The notes under the pieces were generated by a model. That model was not told the DNA's origin, ran no database searches, and was given only the letters and a program-made list of their open reading frames with translations. Position numbers and translations under genes: made by a program. From Paracoccaceae bacterium (GTDB lineage Bacteria; Pseudomonadota; Alphaproteobacteria; Rhodobacterales; Rhodobacteraceae), in NCBI GenBank assembly GCA_016937725.1, contig JAFGVZ010000044.1:1-7734 (forward strand): a stretch of DNA of 7,734 nucleotides, read 5' to 3'. The stretch's first letter is position 1, and each line of letters begins with the position of its first letter. Positions 1 through 5,818 of the stretch are shown here, piece by piece.

Positions 1-1751
1 CCCTTGAAGCGGGACACGTCGATCTTGCCTTTGCCGCCCAAGCCTATCCCCAGCAGGCGGTCCTTCTCGGCCTCGTCCAAGGCATAGACGCGCTTCGCCC
101 CTTGGGTCAGCCGGAACAGGGGCGGGCAGGCCAGATACAGGTGGCCCGCGTCGATCATGGGGCGCATCTGGGTGTAGAAGAAGGTCATCAGAAGTGCGGC
201 GATATGCGCGCCGTCCACATCGGCGTCGGTCATGATGATGATCTTGTCATAGCGCAGGTCATCCAGCCGGAATTTCGGCCCCAGCCCCACGCCCATGGCC
301 TGACACAGGTCGTTGATCTCGGCATTCGTGGTCAGCTTGTTCGACGCCGCCCCCAGCACGTTCAGGATTTTCCCGCGCAGGGGCAGCAGCGCCTGCGTTT
401 TGCGGTCGCGGCCCATCTTGGCAGAGCCGCCCGCGCTGTCGCCCTCGACGATGAACAGCTCTGTTCCTTCCTTGTTGGTGGCAGAGCAATCGACCAGCTT
501 GCCCGGCAGGCGCAGTTTTTTGGTCGCGGTCTTGCGCGAGGTTTCCTTTTCCTGCCGCCTGCGCAGCCGTTCCTCTGCGCGCAGCACCAGAAAATCGAGG
601 ATCGCGCCCGCAGATTTCGGGTCAGCCGCCAGCCAGTTGTCGAAATGGTCGCGCACGGCGCCTTCGACCATGCGCGCAGCCTCTGTGGTGGCCAGCCGGT
701 CCTTGGTCTGGCCCACGAATTCGGGCTCGCGGATGAAGCAGGACACGAGCGCGCAACCGCCCGCCGCCATATCCTCGCGCGTGATCTGGGCGGCTTTCTT
801 GTTATTGGCCAACTCGCCATAGGCGCGGATGCCCTTCAGGATCGCGGCCCAGAACCCGGCTTCGTGCGTGCCGCCTTCGGGGGTGGGGACGGTGTTACAA
901 TAGGATTGCACGAAACCGTCGCGCGCCGGCGTCCAGTTGATGGCCCATTCGACGGAACCGGGCTGGTTGAATTTCTCCTGAAAGCCGACTTTGCCTGCGA
1001 AGGGTTTGTCGGAATAGGTGACATTGCCGGTCAGTTGTTCGTTCAGGTAATCGGCCAGCCCGCCGGGGAAGTGGAACACTGCCTCCATGGGCGTGTCGCC
1101 ATCGGGGATGGCCGATTTCCAGCGGATTTCGACGCCCGAAAACAGGTAGGCTTTGGATCGGACCATGGACAAAAGGCGGGCGGGGCGGAATTTGAGCGCG
1201 CCGAAAATCTCTGCATCCGGGTGGAAGGTGAAGGTGGTGCCGCGCCGGTTGGGGGCAGGGCCGACGCGTGTAACCGGGCCTTGCGGAATGCCGCGCGAGA
1301 ATTCTTGTGCGTAAAGCTCGCGGTTGCGGGCGACTTCCACCCGCAGCTTGTCCGACAGCGCATTCACGACCGACGCCCCCACGCCGTGCAAACCGCCCGA
1401 GGTGGCATAGGCCTTGCCGCTGAACTTGCCGCCCGCGTGCAGGGTGCAGAGGATCACCTCTAGCGCGGATTTGTCGGGGAATTTGGGGTGCGGGTCGATG
1501 GGGATGCCGCGGCCATTGTCGCGGATGGTGATGGAGTAGTCGGCGTGCAGTTCCACCTCTATGCGGTTGGCATGGCCCGCCACGGCCTCGTCCATGGAGT
1601 TGTCGAGCACTTCGGCGACCAGATGGTGCAACGCGCGCTCATCCGTCCCGCCGATATACATGCCGGGGCGCTTGCGGACGGGTTCCAGCCCTTCCAGCAC
1701 CTCGATCGAAGACGCGTCATAGCTGTCGGATTGCGGCAAAAGGTCGGACAT
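1..1751 (-). CDS. parE: DNA topoisomerase IV subunit B (ParE), 3' end outside window
   Basis: This gene encodes the ATPase subunit of topoisomerase IV, which with ParC decatenates daughter chromosomes. 583 codons are visible from the ATG at 1751; the reading frame is open to position 1 and the C-terminal end lies outside. The GHKL ATPase domain shows EVLDNSMDEA (residues 47-56, with Glu47 and Asn51), RDNGRGIP (77-84) and GGLHGVG (119-125). The TOPRIM domain has EGDSAGGS (436-443) and DADVD (509-513), and the visible end reads KGKIDVSRFKG, typical of the region just before the family's RFKGLGEM motif. The sequence YDASSIEVLEGLEPVRKRPGMYIGGTDE near the N-terminus, without the GyrB-type TDDGSGLHH segment, favours ParE over GyrB. 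Full-length ParE of this type is about 650 residues, so roughly 65-70 are missing. It is divergent from the ilv operon. Confidence 0.93.
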   Translation of the reverse strand, partial: MSDLLPQSDSYDASSIEVLEGLEPVRKRPGMYIGGTDERALHHLVAEVLDNSMDEAVAGHANRIEVELHADYSITIRDNGRGIPIDPHPKFPDKSALEVILCTLHAGGKFSGKAYATSGGLHGVGASVVNALSDKLRVEVARNRELYAQEFSRGIPQGPVTRVGPAPNRRGTTFTFHPDAEIFGALKFRPARLLSMVRSKAYLFSGVEIRWKSAIPDGDTPMEAVFHFPGGLADYLNEQLTGNVTYSDKPFAGKVGFQEKFNQPGSVEWAINWTPARDGFVQSYCNTVPTPEGGTHEAGFWAAILKGIRAYGELANNKKAAQITREDMAAGGCALVSCFIREPEFVGQTKDRLATTEAARMVEGAVRDHFDNWLAADPKSAGAILDFLVLRAEERLRRRQEKETSRKTATKKLRLPGKLVDCSATNKEGTELFIVEGDSAGGSAKMGRDRKTQALLPLRGKILNVLGAASNKLTTNAEINDLCQAMGVGLGPKFRLDDLRYDKIIIMTDADVDGAHIAALLMTFFYTQMRPMIDAGHLYLACPPLFRLTQGAKRVYALDEAEKDRLLGIGLGGKGKIDVSRFK

Positions 1752-1787
1752 GGGCGCGCGATTCCTGAAAAGGGGGAAGATACTATC

Positions 1788-1816
1788 AATAGACCATTCC
1801 GGACGCACAGGCGCAA
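1788..1816 (-). promoter_or_regulatory. Candidate parE promoter
   Basis: Reading on the minus strand, TTGCGC (1816-1811) is followed after 17 bp by TCTATT (1793-1788), giving a start of transcription about 30 nt upstream of the parE ATG. The -35 matches the common TTG core, but the -10 is only a fair match, and an alternative -10 (TATTGA or TAGTAT) lies a few bases downstream. It is inferred from sequence resemblance only. Confidence 0.35.
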
Positions 1817-1901
1817 GGGATTGGGGCTTGCGCCACCGGTCCAGAGGCCGCGTCTTGCTTTTGCGCAAGATATGCAAAGTTGACCCGCCTGTTGGCGCAA
1901 G
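1811..1901. repeat. Four copies of the 7-mer GCGCAAG in the parE/ilvB divergent region
   Basis: GCGCAAG occurs at 1811-1817, 1863-1869 and 1895-1901 on the plus strand and as CTTGCGC at 1827-1833. The third copy lies in the 8-bp palindrome TTGCGCAA (1861-1868) and within a larger inverted repeat TCTTGC-6-GCAAGA (1853-1858/1865-1870). The copies sit between the candidate parE and ilvB promoters, so they could be operator half-sites. The same word also appears elsewhere in the window (for example near 7128 and 7325), so it may partly reflect genome composition. Confidence 0.4.
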
Positions 1902-1919
1902 TTTGTGGCAGATTTGGCA

Positions 1920-1948
1920 TTGACCCTGCCCGCGCAGACGCTTAGTTT
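1920..1948 (+). promoter_or_regulatory. Candidate sigma-70-type promoter of the ilvBN leader
   Basis: TTGACC (1920-1925) is separated by exactly 17 bp from TAGTTT (1943-1948). A start of transcription near 1955 would leave about 23 nt before the leader-peptide ATG at 1978, a normal distance for an attenuator leader. It is the best -35/-10 pair I see upstream of the ilv leader. Inferred from motif match, spacing and position. Confidence 0.6.
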
Positions 1949-1977
1949 CCGCAAAGCTAAAGCAATGGATGGTGGCA

Positions 1978-2028
1978 ATGCGCTCAGCACTTGTAATTGT
2001 AGTAGGAAAGACGCGCATGGGCCGGTAA
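1978..2028 (+). CDS. ilv leader peptide, 16 aa (MRSALVIVVGKTRMGR)
   Basis: A 16-codon ORF runs from ATG 1978 to TAA 2026-2028. Its residues 5-9 are Leu-Val-Ile-Val-Val, i.e. only the three branched-chain amino acids whose synthesis the downstream operon controls. The codons are CTT, GTA, ATT, GTA, GTA, A/T-ending choices that look uncommon in this GC-rich DNA. A weak Shine-Dalgarno-like GGATGG/GGTGG lies at 1967-1975. The ORF sits between a good promoter and an intrinsic terminator, and its stop codon falls in the apical loop of the candidate antiterminator. By analogy with known ilv leader peptides, its job is to make the ribosome stall when charged Val, Ile or Leu tRNA is scarce; the peptide itself probably has no function. 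A longer overlapping frame at 1905-2111 lacks these properties. Translation has not been shown. Confidence 0.82.
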   Translation: MRSALVIVVGKTRMGR

Positions 2029-2055
2029 CCGGACTCCCACAAGGAACCCATGCGC
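2013..2055 (+). promoter_or_regulatory. Candidate antiterminator stem of the ilvBN attenuator
   Basis: GCGCATGGG (2013-2021) is perfectly complementary to CCCATGCGC (2047-2055), giving a 9-bp stem. Its loop contains a smaller hairpin CCGG-TAA-CCGG (2022-2032) whose loop is the leader stop codon. The 3' arm shares G2054 and C2055 with the base of the terminator, so both cannot be complete at once. A ribosome stalled on the Val codons (1993-2004) would leave 2013-2021 largely free, favouring this stem and read-through. One at the stop codon would cover 2013-2021, freeing the terminator. The overlap is only two bases, so competition might be kinetic or might involve other pairings. Inferred from complementarity and geometry. 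Confidence 0.65.
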
Positions 2056-2083
2056 CCCCGAGAAAACCGGGGGCTTTTTTATT
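2054..2083 (+). terminator. Intrinsic terminator in the ilv leader (attenuator)
   Basis: GCCCCCG (2054-2060) pairs perfectly with CGGGGGC (2068-2074) around a 7-nt A-rich loop, and is followed at once by six T (2075-2080) and ATT. This is a textbook rho-independent terminator placed 52 bp before the ilvB start and after the leader peptide. It can only act on the operon's own transcript, which is the signature of an attenuator rather than an end-of-gene terminator. Confidence 0.85.
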
Positions 2084-2124
2084 GCCGCGACCCGCGCTAA
2101 AGCGCCTTTGACATGACGGTGGAT

Positions 2125-2128
2125 GGAG
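2125..2128 (+). promoter_or_regulatory. Ribosome binding site deciding the ilvB start
   Basis: GGAG lies 6 nt before the ATG at 2135. The in-frame ATG at 2123 would have its only purine-rich stretch (GGTGG) directly abutting the codon, so 2135 is the better start, giving MTRQMTGAKMV at the N-terminus. Confidence 0.7.
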
Positions 2129-2134
2129 CAAGCG

Positions 2135-3889
2135 ATGACACGTCAGATGACCGGAGCCAAGATGGTGATAGAGGCCCTGAAAGATCAGGGTGTAGAGGTG
2201 GTGTTCGGCTACCCCGGTGGTGCGGTCCTGCCCATCTATGACGAGATGTTCCAGCAAAACGACATTAAACATATTCTCGTGCGCCACGAACAGGGCGCGA
2301 TCCACGCCGCCGAGGGCTATGCGCGGTCAACCGGCAAGCCGGGTGTGGTGCTTGTGACCTCTGGTCCCGGTGCGACCAACACGGTCACCGGCATTGTCGA
2401 TGCGCTGATGGATTCGATCCCGATTGTCGTTCTGACGGGGCAGGTGCCGACCTTCATGATCGGCTCTGACGCGTTCCAAGAGGGCGACACGGTGGGCATA
2501 ACCCGGCCCTGCACCAAGATGAACTGGCTGGTGAAGGAAACCGACAAGCTGGCGGGCACAATCCACGAGGCGTTCCATGTCGCCACATCCGGCCGCCCCG
2601 GCCCGGTTCTGGTGGATATTCCGAAGGATGTGCAATTCGCCACCGGCACCTATACCGAAAAGGCCGACGCCCGCACAGGCCATTACAAGCCTCGCACCAA
2701 GGGCGACCCGGAGATGATTGCCCGCATGGTCGAGCTGATCGAGACCGCCGAACGCCCGGTGTTTTACACCGGCGGCGGCGTTATCAATTCGGGCGACCGC
2801 GCGACGGAATTGTTGCGCGACTGGGCCGAGGCGACGGGCTTCCCGGTCACATCCACGCTGATGGGCTTGGGCTGCTACCCGGCCTCTGGCAAGGCGTGGC
2901 TGGGCATGTTGGGGATGCACGGCACCTATCAGGCCAACTGGGCGATGCATGATTGCGACCTGATGTTGAACATTGGCGCGCGCTTTGATGACCGGATCAC
3001 GGGCCGGATCAACGCGTTCAGCCCCGGTTCGACCAAGGTGCATATCGACATTGACCCATCGTCCTTGAACAAGGTCATCCACACGCATGTGCCGATTGTG
3101 GGCGACATTGCCGAAGTGCTGGAAGAGGCTTTGGCGCTGTGGAAGTCGCGCGGATCCAAGGTTAACCGCGAGGCGGTGGCAACGTGGTGGAAGCAGATCG
3201 ACGAATGGCGCGCGGTCGATTGTCTGGCCTACAAGCCCGGCGTGAATGCCATCCGCCCGCAACACGCCGTTGCGCGTCTGGAAGCCCTGACCAAGGGGAT
3301 GGACCGCTACATCACCACCGAAGTGGGCCAGCACCAGATGTGGGCGGCGCAATATCTGGGGTTTGAAGGGCCGAACCGCTGGATGACCTCTGGTGGCTTG
3401 GGAACCATGGGCTACGGCGTGCCCGCCTCCATCGGGGTGCAGATCGCGCATCCGGATGCGTTGGTCATCAACGTGGCCGGTGAAGCGTCGTGGCTGATGA
3501 ACATGCAGGAAATGGGCACGGCGATCCAGTATCGCGCGCCTGTCAAGCAGTTCATCCTGAACAACGAACGCTTGGGCATGGTGCGCCAGTGGCAGGAATT
3601 GCTGCATGGCGAGCGCTATTCCAGTTCCTGGTCCGAAGCCCTGCCCGATTTCGTGAAGCTGGCCGATGCCTTCGGCTGCAAGGGCATTCGCTGCGACAAC
3701 GAGGCCGATCTGGATGACGCGATCCGCGAAATGCTGGCCTATGACGGCCCGGTGATCTTCGATTGCATCGTGGAAAAGCACGAAAACTGCTTCCCCATGA
3801 TCCCCTCGGGCAACGCGCATAACCAGATGTTGCTGGGCGATGCGGAAACCCAAGGCGTCATCGGCGCCAAGGGCGCGGTTTTGGTGTAA
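2135..3889 (+). CDS. ilvB: Acetolactate (acetohydroxyacid) synthase large, catalytic subunit
   Basis: This is a ThDP-, Mg- and FAD-dependent enzyme catalysing the first common step of valine, leucine and isoleucine synthesis: two pyruvates to 2-acetolactate, or pyruvate plus 2-oxobutyrate to 2-aceto-2-hydroxybutyrate. The 584 residues match the family's usual length. The N-terminal ThDP domain has FGYPGGAVLPIYD (24-36) and the catalytic Glu52 in RHEQGA, followed by TSGPGATN. The central FAD-binding domain and the C-terminal ThDP domain follow; the latter has NN at 476-477, GMVRQWQ (with the Trp known from herbicide-contact sites of homologues) and a KHENCFPMIPSG tail. The metal-binding GDG-type motif reads GEAS, with Glu450 where Asp is usual. 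It is cotranscribed with ilvN (9-bp gap) and preceded by a leader-peptide attenuator. Some annotations would call this IlvI-type. Confidence 0.96.
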   Translation: MTRQMTGAKMVIEALKDQGVEVVFGYPGGAVLPIYDEMFQQNDIKHILVRHEQGAIHAAEGYARSTGKPGVVLVTSGPGATNTVTGIVDALMDSIPIVVLTGQVPTFMIGSDAFQEGDTVGITRPCTKMNWLVKETDKLAGTIHEAFHVATSGRPGPVLVDIPKDVQFATGTYTEKADARTGHYKPRTKGDPEMIARMVELIETAERPVFYTGGGVINSGDRATELLRDWAEATGFPVTSTLMGLGCYPASGKAWLGMLGMHGTYQANWAMHDCDLMLNIGARFDDRITGRINAFSPGSTKVHIDIDPSSLNKVIHTHVPIVGDIAEVLEEALALWKSRGSKVNREAVATWWKQIDEWRAVDCLAYKPGVNAIRPQHAVARLEALTKGMDRYITTEVGQHQMWAAQYLGFEGPNRWMTSGGLGTMGYGVPASIGVQIAHPDALVINVAGEASWLMNMQEMGTAIQYRAPVKQFILNNERLGMVRQWQELLHGERYSSSWSEALPDFVKLADAFGCKGIRCDNEADLDDAIREMLAYDGPVIFDCIVEKHENCFPMIPSGNAHNQMLLGDAETQGVIGAKGAVLV

Positions 3890-3898
3890 GGAAGAGAA

Positions 3899-4459
3899 AT
3901 GTCCCCCCTGAATATCCAGAAAGGCGCGTCCAAGCATAGCGCCTATGACCTGCGCGACCCGAATGCAGAGGTGATCGAGACGCATACGCTCGCCGTGATC
4001 GTCGATAACGAATCCGGTGTGCTGGCGCGGGTGATTGGCCTGTTTTCGGCGCGTGGCTACAATATCGACAGCCTGACCGTGGCAGAGGTGGACCATTCGG
4101 GGCACCTGTCGCGGATCACGGTTGTCACCTCTGGGACGCCGCAGGTGATCGTGCAGATCAAGGCGCAGTTGGAGCGGATGGTCGTGGTGCACCGCGTGCA
4201 TGACCTGACGCTGGAAGGCCCGAATGTGCAGCGCGAATTGGCGCTGTTCAAGGTGAAAGGCGAAGGCGAAGCGCGGATCGAAGCCCTGCGCCTGGCAGAG
4301 ATTTTCCGCGCCAATGTGGTGGATTCGACGTTGGAGAGCTTCGTGTTCGAGATGACCGGCACGCCGCAAAAGGTCGATGCATTTGCCGAGTTGATGCAGC
4401 CTTTGGGGCTGATCGAAGTGGCGCGCACCGGGGTCGCAGCTATTTCGCGCGGGCTGTAA
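3899..4459 (+). CDS. ilvN: Acetolactate synthase small, regulatory subunit
   Basis: This is the regulatory partner of the upstream large subunit; it raises catalytic activity and carries valine feedback inhibition. The 186-residue protein has an ACT domain from about residue 28 to 103 (THTLAVIVDNESGVLARVIGLFS, then RGYNIDSLTVA) and a C-terminal ACT-like domain of the AHAS small-subunit family, with LALFKVKGEGEARIEALRLAEIF and VFEMTGTPQKVDAF. Asn37 and Gly40 in DNESG and Asn55 in GYNI correspond by position to valine-binding residues known in E. coli IlvH. About 26 extra residues precede the ACT domain compared with IlvH. AAGGA (3888-3892) stands 6 nt before the ATG and overlaps the ilvB stop codon, so the two genes are in one transcript and probably translationally linked. 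A strong hairpin follows the stop. Confidence 0.95.
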   Translation: MSPLNIQKGASKHSAYDLRDPNAEVIETHTLAVIVDNESGVLARVIGLFSARGYNIDSLTVAEVDHSGHLSRITVVTSGTPQVIVQIKAQLERMVVVHRVHDLTLEGPNVQRELALFKVKGEGEARIEALRLAEIFRANVVDSTLESFVFEMTGTPQKVDAFAELMQPLGLIEVARTGVAAISRGL

Positions 4460-4467
4460 GCCGCGCA

Positions 4468-4500
4468 AAAGGCCGCCCGAGGAGGGCGGCCTTTGTCGTT
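4468..4500. terminator. Bidirectional terminator between ilvN and the FKBP gene
   Basis: AAAGGCCGCCC (4468-4478) pairs perfectly with GGGCGGCCTTT (4484-4494) around the 5-nt loop GAGGA: an 11-bp stem, 8 bp of it G/C, starting 9 bp after the ilvN stop. The arms end in TTT on the plus strand and AAA at the other end (TTT on the minus strand). The flanking genes are convergent, so it can end both transcripts. The T-tract is short and interrupted (TTTGTCGTTTCTT). Confidence 0.82.
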
Positions 4501-4513
4501 TCTTGTCCGTGCC

Positions 4514-4942
4514 TTATGCGACCGAAACCACCTCTACCGCGAAGGTCAGGGCTTTGCCCGCCAGCGGATGGTTGGCGTCGAGCGTCACGGTGGCGTCGGT
4601 CAATTCGGCCACCTGCACCGGAATTTGCCGCCCGTCCGGGGTTTGCATGTTCAGCATGGTGCCTTGGTCCAGCGGAATGTCGGCCGGGATCTGATCGCGG
4701 GGGACATCTTGGCGCGCTTCGGGGTGATATTCGCCGTAGGCTTCGGCGGCGGGGATGGTGACGGTTTTTTGCTCGCCCGTGGTCATGCCGTCAATCGCGC
4801 GGTCCAGACCGGGGATGATCTGGCCCGAGCCTACGGTAAATTCCAGCGGGTCGCGGCCTTCGGAACTGTCAAAGACCGACCCATCGTCCAAAGTGCCGGT
4901 ATAATGAATGCGAACTTTCTTGCCCGCGGTTGCGTGCGTCAT
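4514..4942 (-). CDS. FKBP-type peptidyl-prolyl cis-trans isomerase, SlyD-like
   Basis: The gene encodes a cytoplasmic prolyl isomerase/chaperone of the SlyD/FkpB branch; no signal peptide is seen. The 142 residues begin MTHATAGKKVRIHYTGTL. The FKBP half has Tyr14, FDSS (24-27), Phe35 and GSGQIIPGLDRA (38-49). A flap insert (about residues 70-120, with AYGEYHPEARQDVPRDQIP) is followed by the return strand NHPLAGKALTFAVEVVSV (124-141), the standard SlyD arrangement. It lacks the His/Cys-rich metal-binding tail of E. coli SlyD and ends right after the last FKBP strand. The start at 4942 was chosen because AAGGA lies about 8 nt upstream; an in-frame ATG at 5011 would add 23 residues of low resemblance to the family. 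It converges on ilvN and diverges from trmB. The function is inferred from family; the client proteins are unknown. Confidence 0.9.
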   Translation of the reverse strand: MTHATAGKKVRIHYTGTLDDGSVFDSSEGRDPLEFTVGSGQIIPGLDRAIDGMTTGEQKTVTIPAAEAYGEYHPEARQDVPRDQIPADIPLDQGTMLNMQTPDGRQIPVQVAELTDATVTLDANHPLAGKALTFAVEVVSVA

Positions 4943-5010
4943 TGGGTATCCTTCCAAGTGGGGAGTGGGTTGGGCGAGGCGCGCAATCTCGCGCGGTAGC
5001 TCTGGGGGCA

Positions 5011-5039
5011 AAACTGCCTTGCCATGGCCCGAATGTAAA
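5011..5039 (-). promoter_or_regulatory. Candidate promoter of the FKBP gene
   Basis: On the minus strand, TTTACA (5039-5034) is separated by 17 bp from CAGTTT (5016-5011). The -35 differs from TTGACA at one base; the -10 is weak. It would give a leader of about 60 nt before the ATG at 4942. This is motif-based inference. Confidence 0.35.
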
Positions 5040-5059
5040 CCCCGCCCGCCTTTGCCTGC

Positions 5060-5088
5060 TTGACCCGCTTGCGCCCGCAGGCCATACC
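5060..5088 (+). promoter_or_regulatory. Candidate promoter of trmB
   Basis: TTGACC (5060-5065) is followed after 17 bp by CATACC (5083-5088). The transcript would start near 5095, about 13 nt before the first ATG of trmB, just room for the purine-rich AGGGGGG at 5100-5106. The same TTGACC box occurs in the ilv promoter. The -10 match is only partial. Confidence 0.4.
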
Positions 5089-5107
5089 GCCGCCGCGACA
5101 GGGGGGC

Positions 5108-5809
5108 ATGATGGCCGAGCAGGAACGCAATTTCTACGGGCGTATCAAGGGCAAGACGCTAAAGCCCGCGCAGCGGGTATACTTGGCAGAGGATTTGCCA
5201 GCGCTGGAATTGCGCGGTGTCAGCCATGATGACAACCCCGACCGCACCCGCGTGGACCCGACCACGTTTTTCGGGGACAACCGCCCTGTATGGCTGGAAG
5301 TTGGCTTTGGCGGGGGCGAGCATCTGGTGCATCAGGCCGCCCAAAACCCCGGCGTGGGAATTATCGGGTGCGAGCCGTTCCTGAATGGCGTGGCCATGGC
5401 CTTGGGCAAAATTCGTGCGGCAGGCGTGTCGAACCTGCGGCTATACCCGTGGGATGTGCGCGACCTGTTCGACGTGTTGCCCGATGCCTGTCTGGACCGG
5501 GCCTTCCTGCTTTATCCCGACCCGTGGCCCAAACAGCGCCACCATCGCCGCCGCTTTGTGACGCCAGAGCATTTGCTGCCCTTGGCGCGGGTGATGAAAC
5601 CGGGGGCCATCTTTCGGGTGGCGACCGACATTCCCGATTACGTGCGCCAGACCTTGCAAGAGGTGCCTCAGGCCGGGTTCACCTGCCTGACGCAGGGGCC
5701 AAGCGCTTGGGCCAAGCCGTGGGAAGATTGGCTGTCCACGCGCTACGAGCAAAAGGCGCTGCGCGCGGGGCGGCGGCCGCATTACCTGACCTTCCGGCGC
5801 GACGGCTAG
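5108..5809 (+). CDS. trmB: tRNA (guanine-N7-)-methyltransferase (tRNA m7G46)
   Basis: The enzyme transfers the methyl group of S-adenosylmethionine to N7 of G46 in the variable loop of tRNAs. The 233 residues match the family's length. Visible are NFYGRIKGKTLKPAQ (8-22), the SAM-binding motif LEVGFGGGEH (63-72), GCEPFLNGV following it, the family hallmark LYPDPWPK (135-142) with HHRRRF just after, FRVATDIPDY, and a C-terminal STRYEQKAL that contacts tRNA/SAM in homologues. Two adjacent ATGs (5108, 5111) follow AGGGGGG; 5111 has slightly better spacing and either is possible. A TTG at 5060 in frame would add 16 residues with no resemblance to the family. It diverges from the FKBP gene and converges on the hydrolase gene, the two stop codons lying 9 bp apart. 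Confidence 0.94.
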   Translation: MMAEQERNFYGRIKGKTLKPAQRVYLAEDLPALELRGVSHDDNPDRTRVDPTTFFGDNRPVWLEVGFGGGEHLVHQAAQNPGVGIIGCEPFLNGVAMALGKIRAAGVSNLRLYPWDVRDLFDVLPDACLDRAFLLYPDPWPKQRHHRRRFVTPEHLLPLARVMKPGAIFRVATDIPDYVRQTLQEVPQAGFTCLTQGPSAWAKPWEDWLSTRYEQKALRAGRRPHYLTFRRDG

Positions 5810-5818
5810 GCGCATCGC

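Noticed and set aside
102..1463. Long open frame (453 codons) on the plus strand
   Set aside because: It is antisense to parE, whose ATPase and TOPRIM motifs are unmistakable; the encoded protein is His/Gly/Arg-rich without recognisable domains, as expected for a shadow frame in GC-rich DNA.
1905..2111. 68-codon plus-strand frame over the leader region
   Set aside because: It runs through the promoter and terminator, has no good ribosome binding site and no family resemblance; the short frame 1978-2028 explains the region far better.
2108..2113. TTGACA resembling a -35 box just before ilvB
   Set aside because: With normal spacing its -10 would fall on the ilvB start codon and reads AGCGAT, so it is not a credible promoter.
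1559..2305. 248-codon minus-strand frame spanning the parE start and the intergenic region
   Set aside because: It overlaps parE in another frame, runs through the attenuator and into ilvB antisense, and has no domain signal.
2327..4468. Very long open frame (713 codons) on the minus strand
   Set aside because: It is antisense across both ilvB and ilvN and even spans their junction; it has no recognisable domains and is explained by GC-rich codon structure of the real genes.
5060..5107. TTG start giving a 249-residue TrmB
   Set aside because: The added residues have no family resemblance, there is no ribosome binding site in front, and the TTG is part of a likely -35 box.
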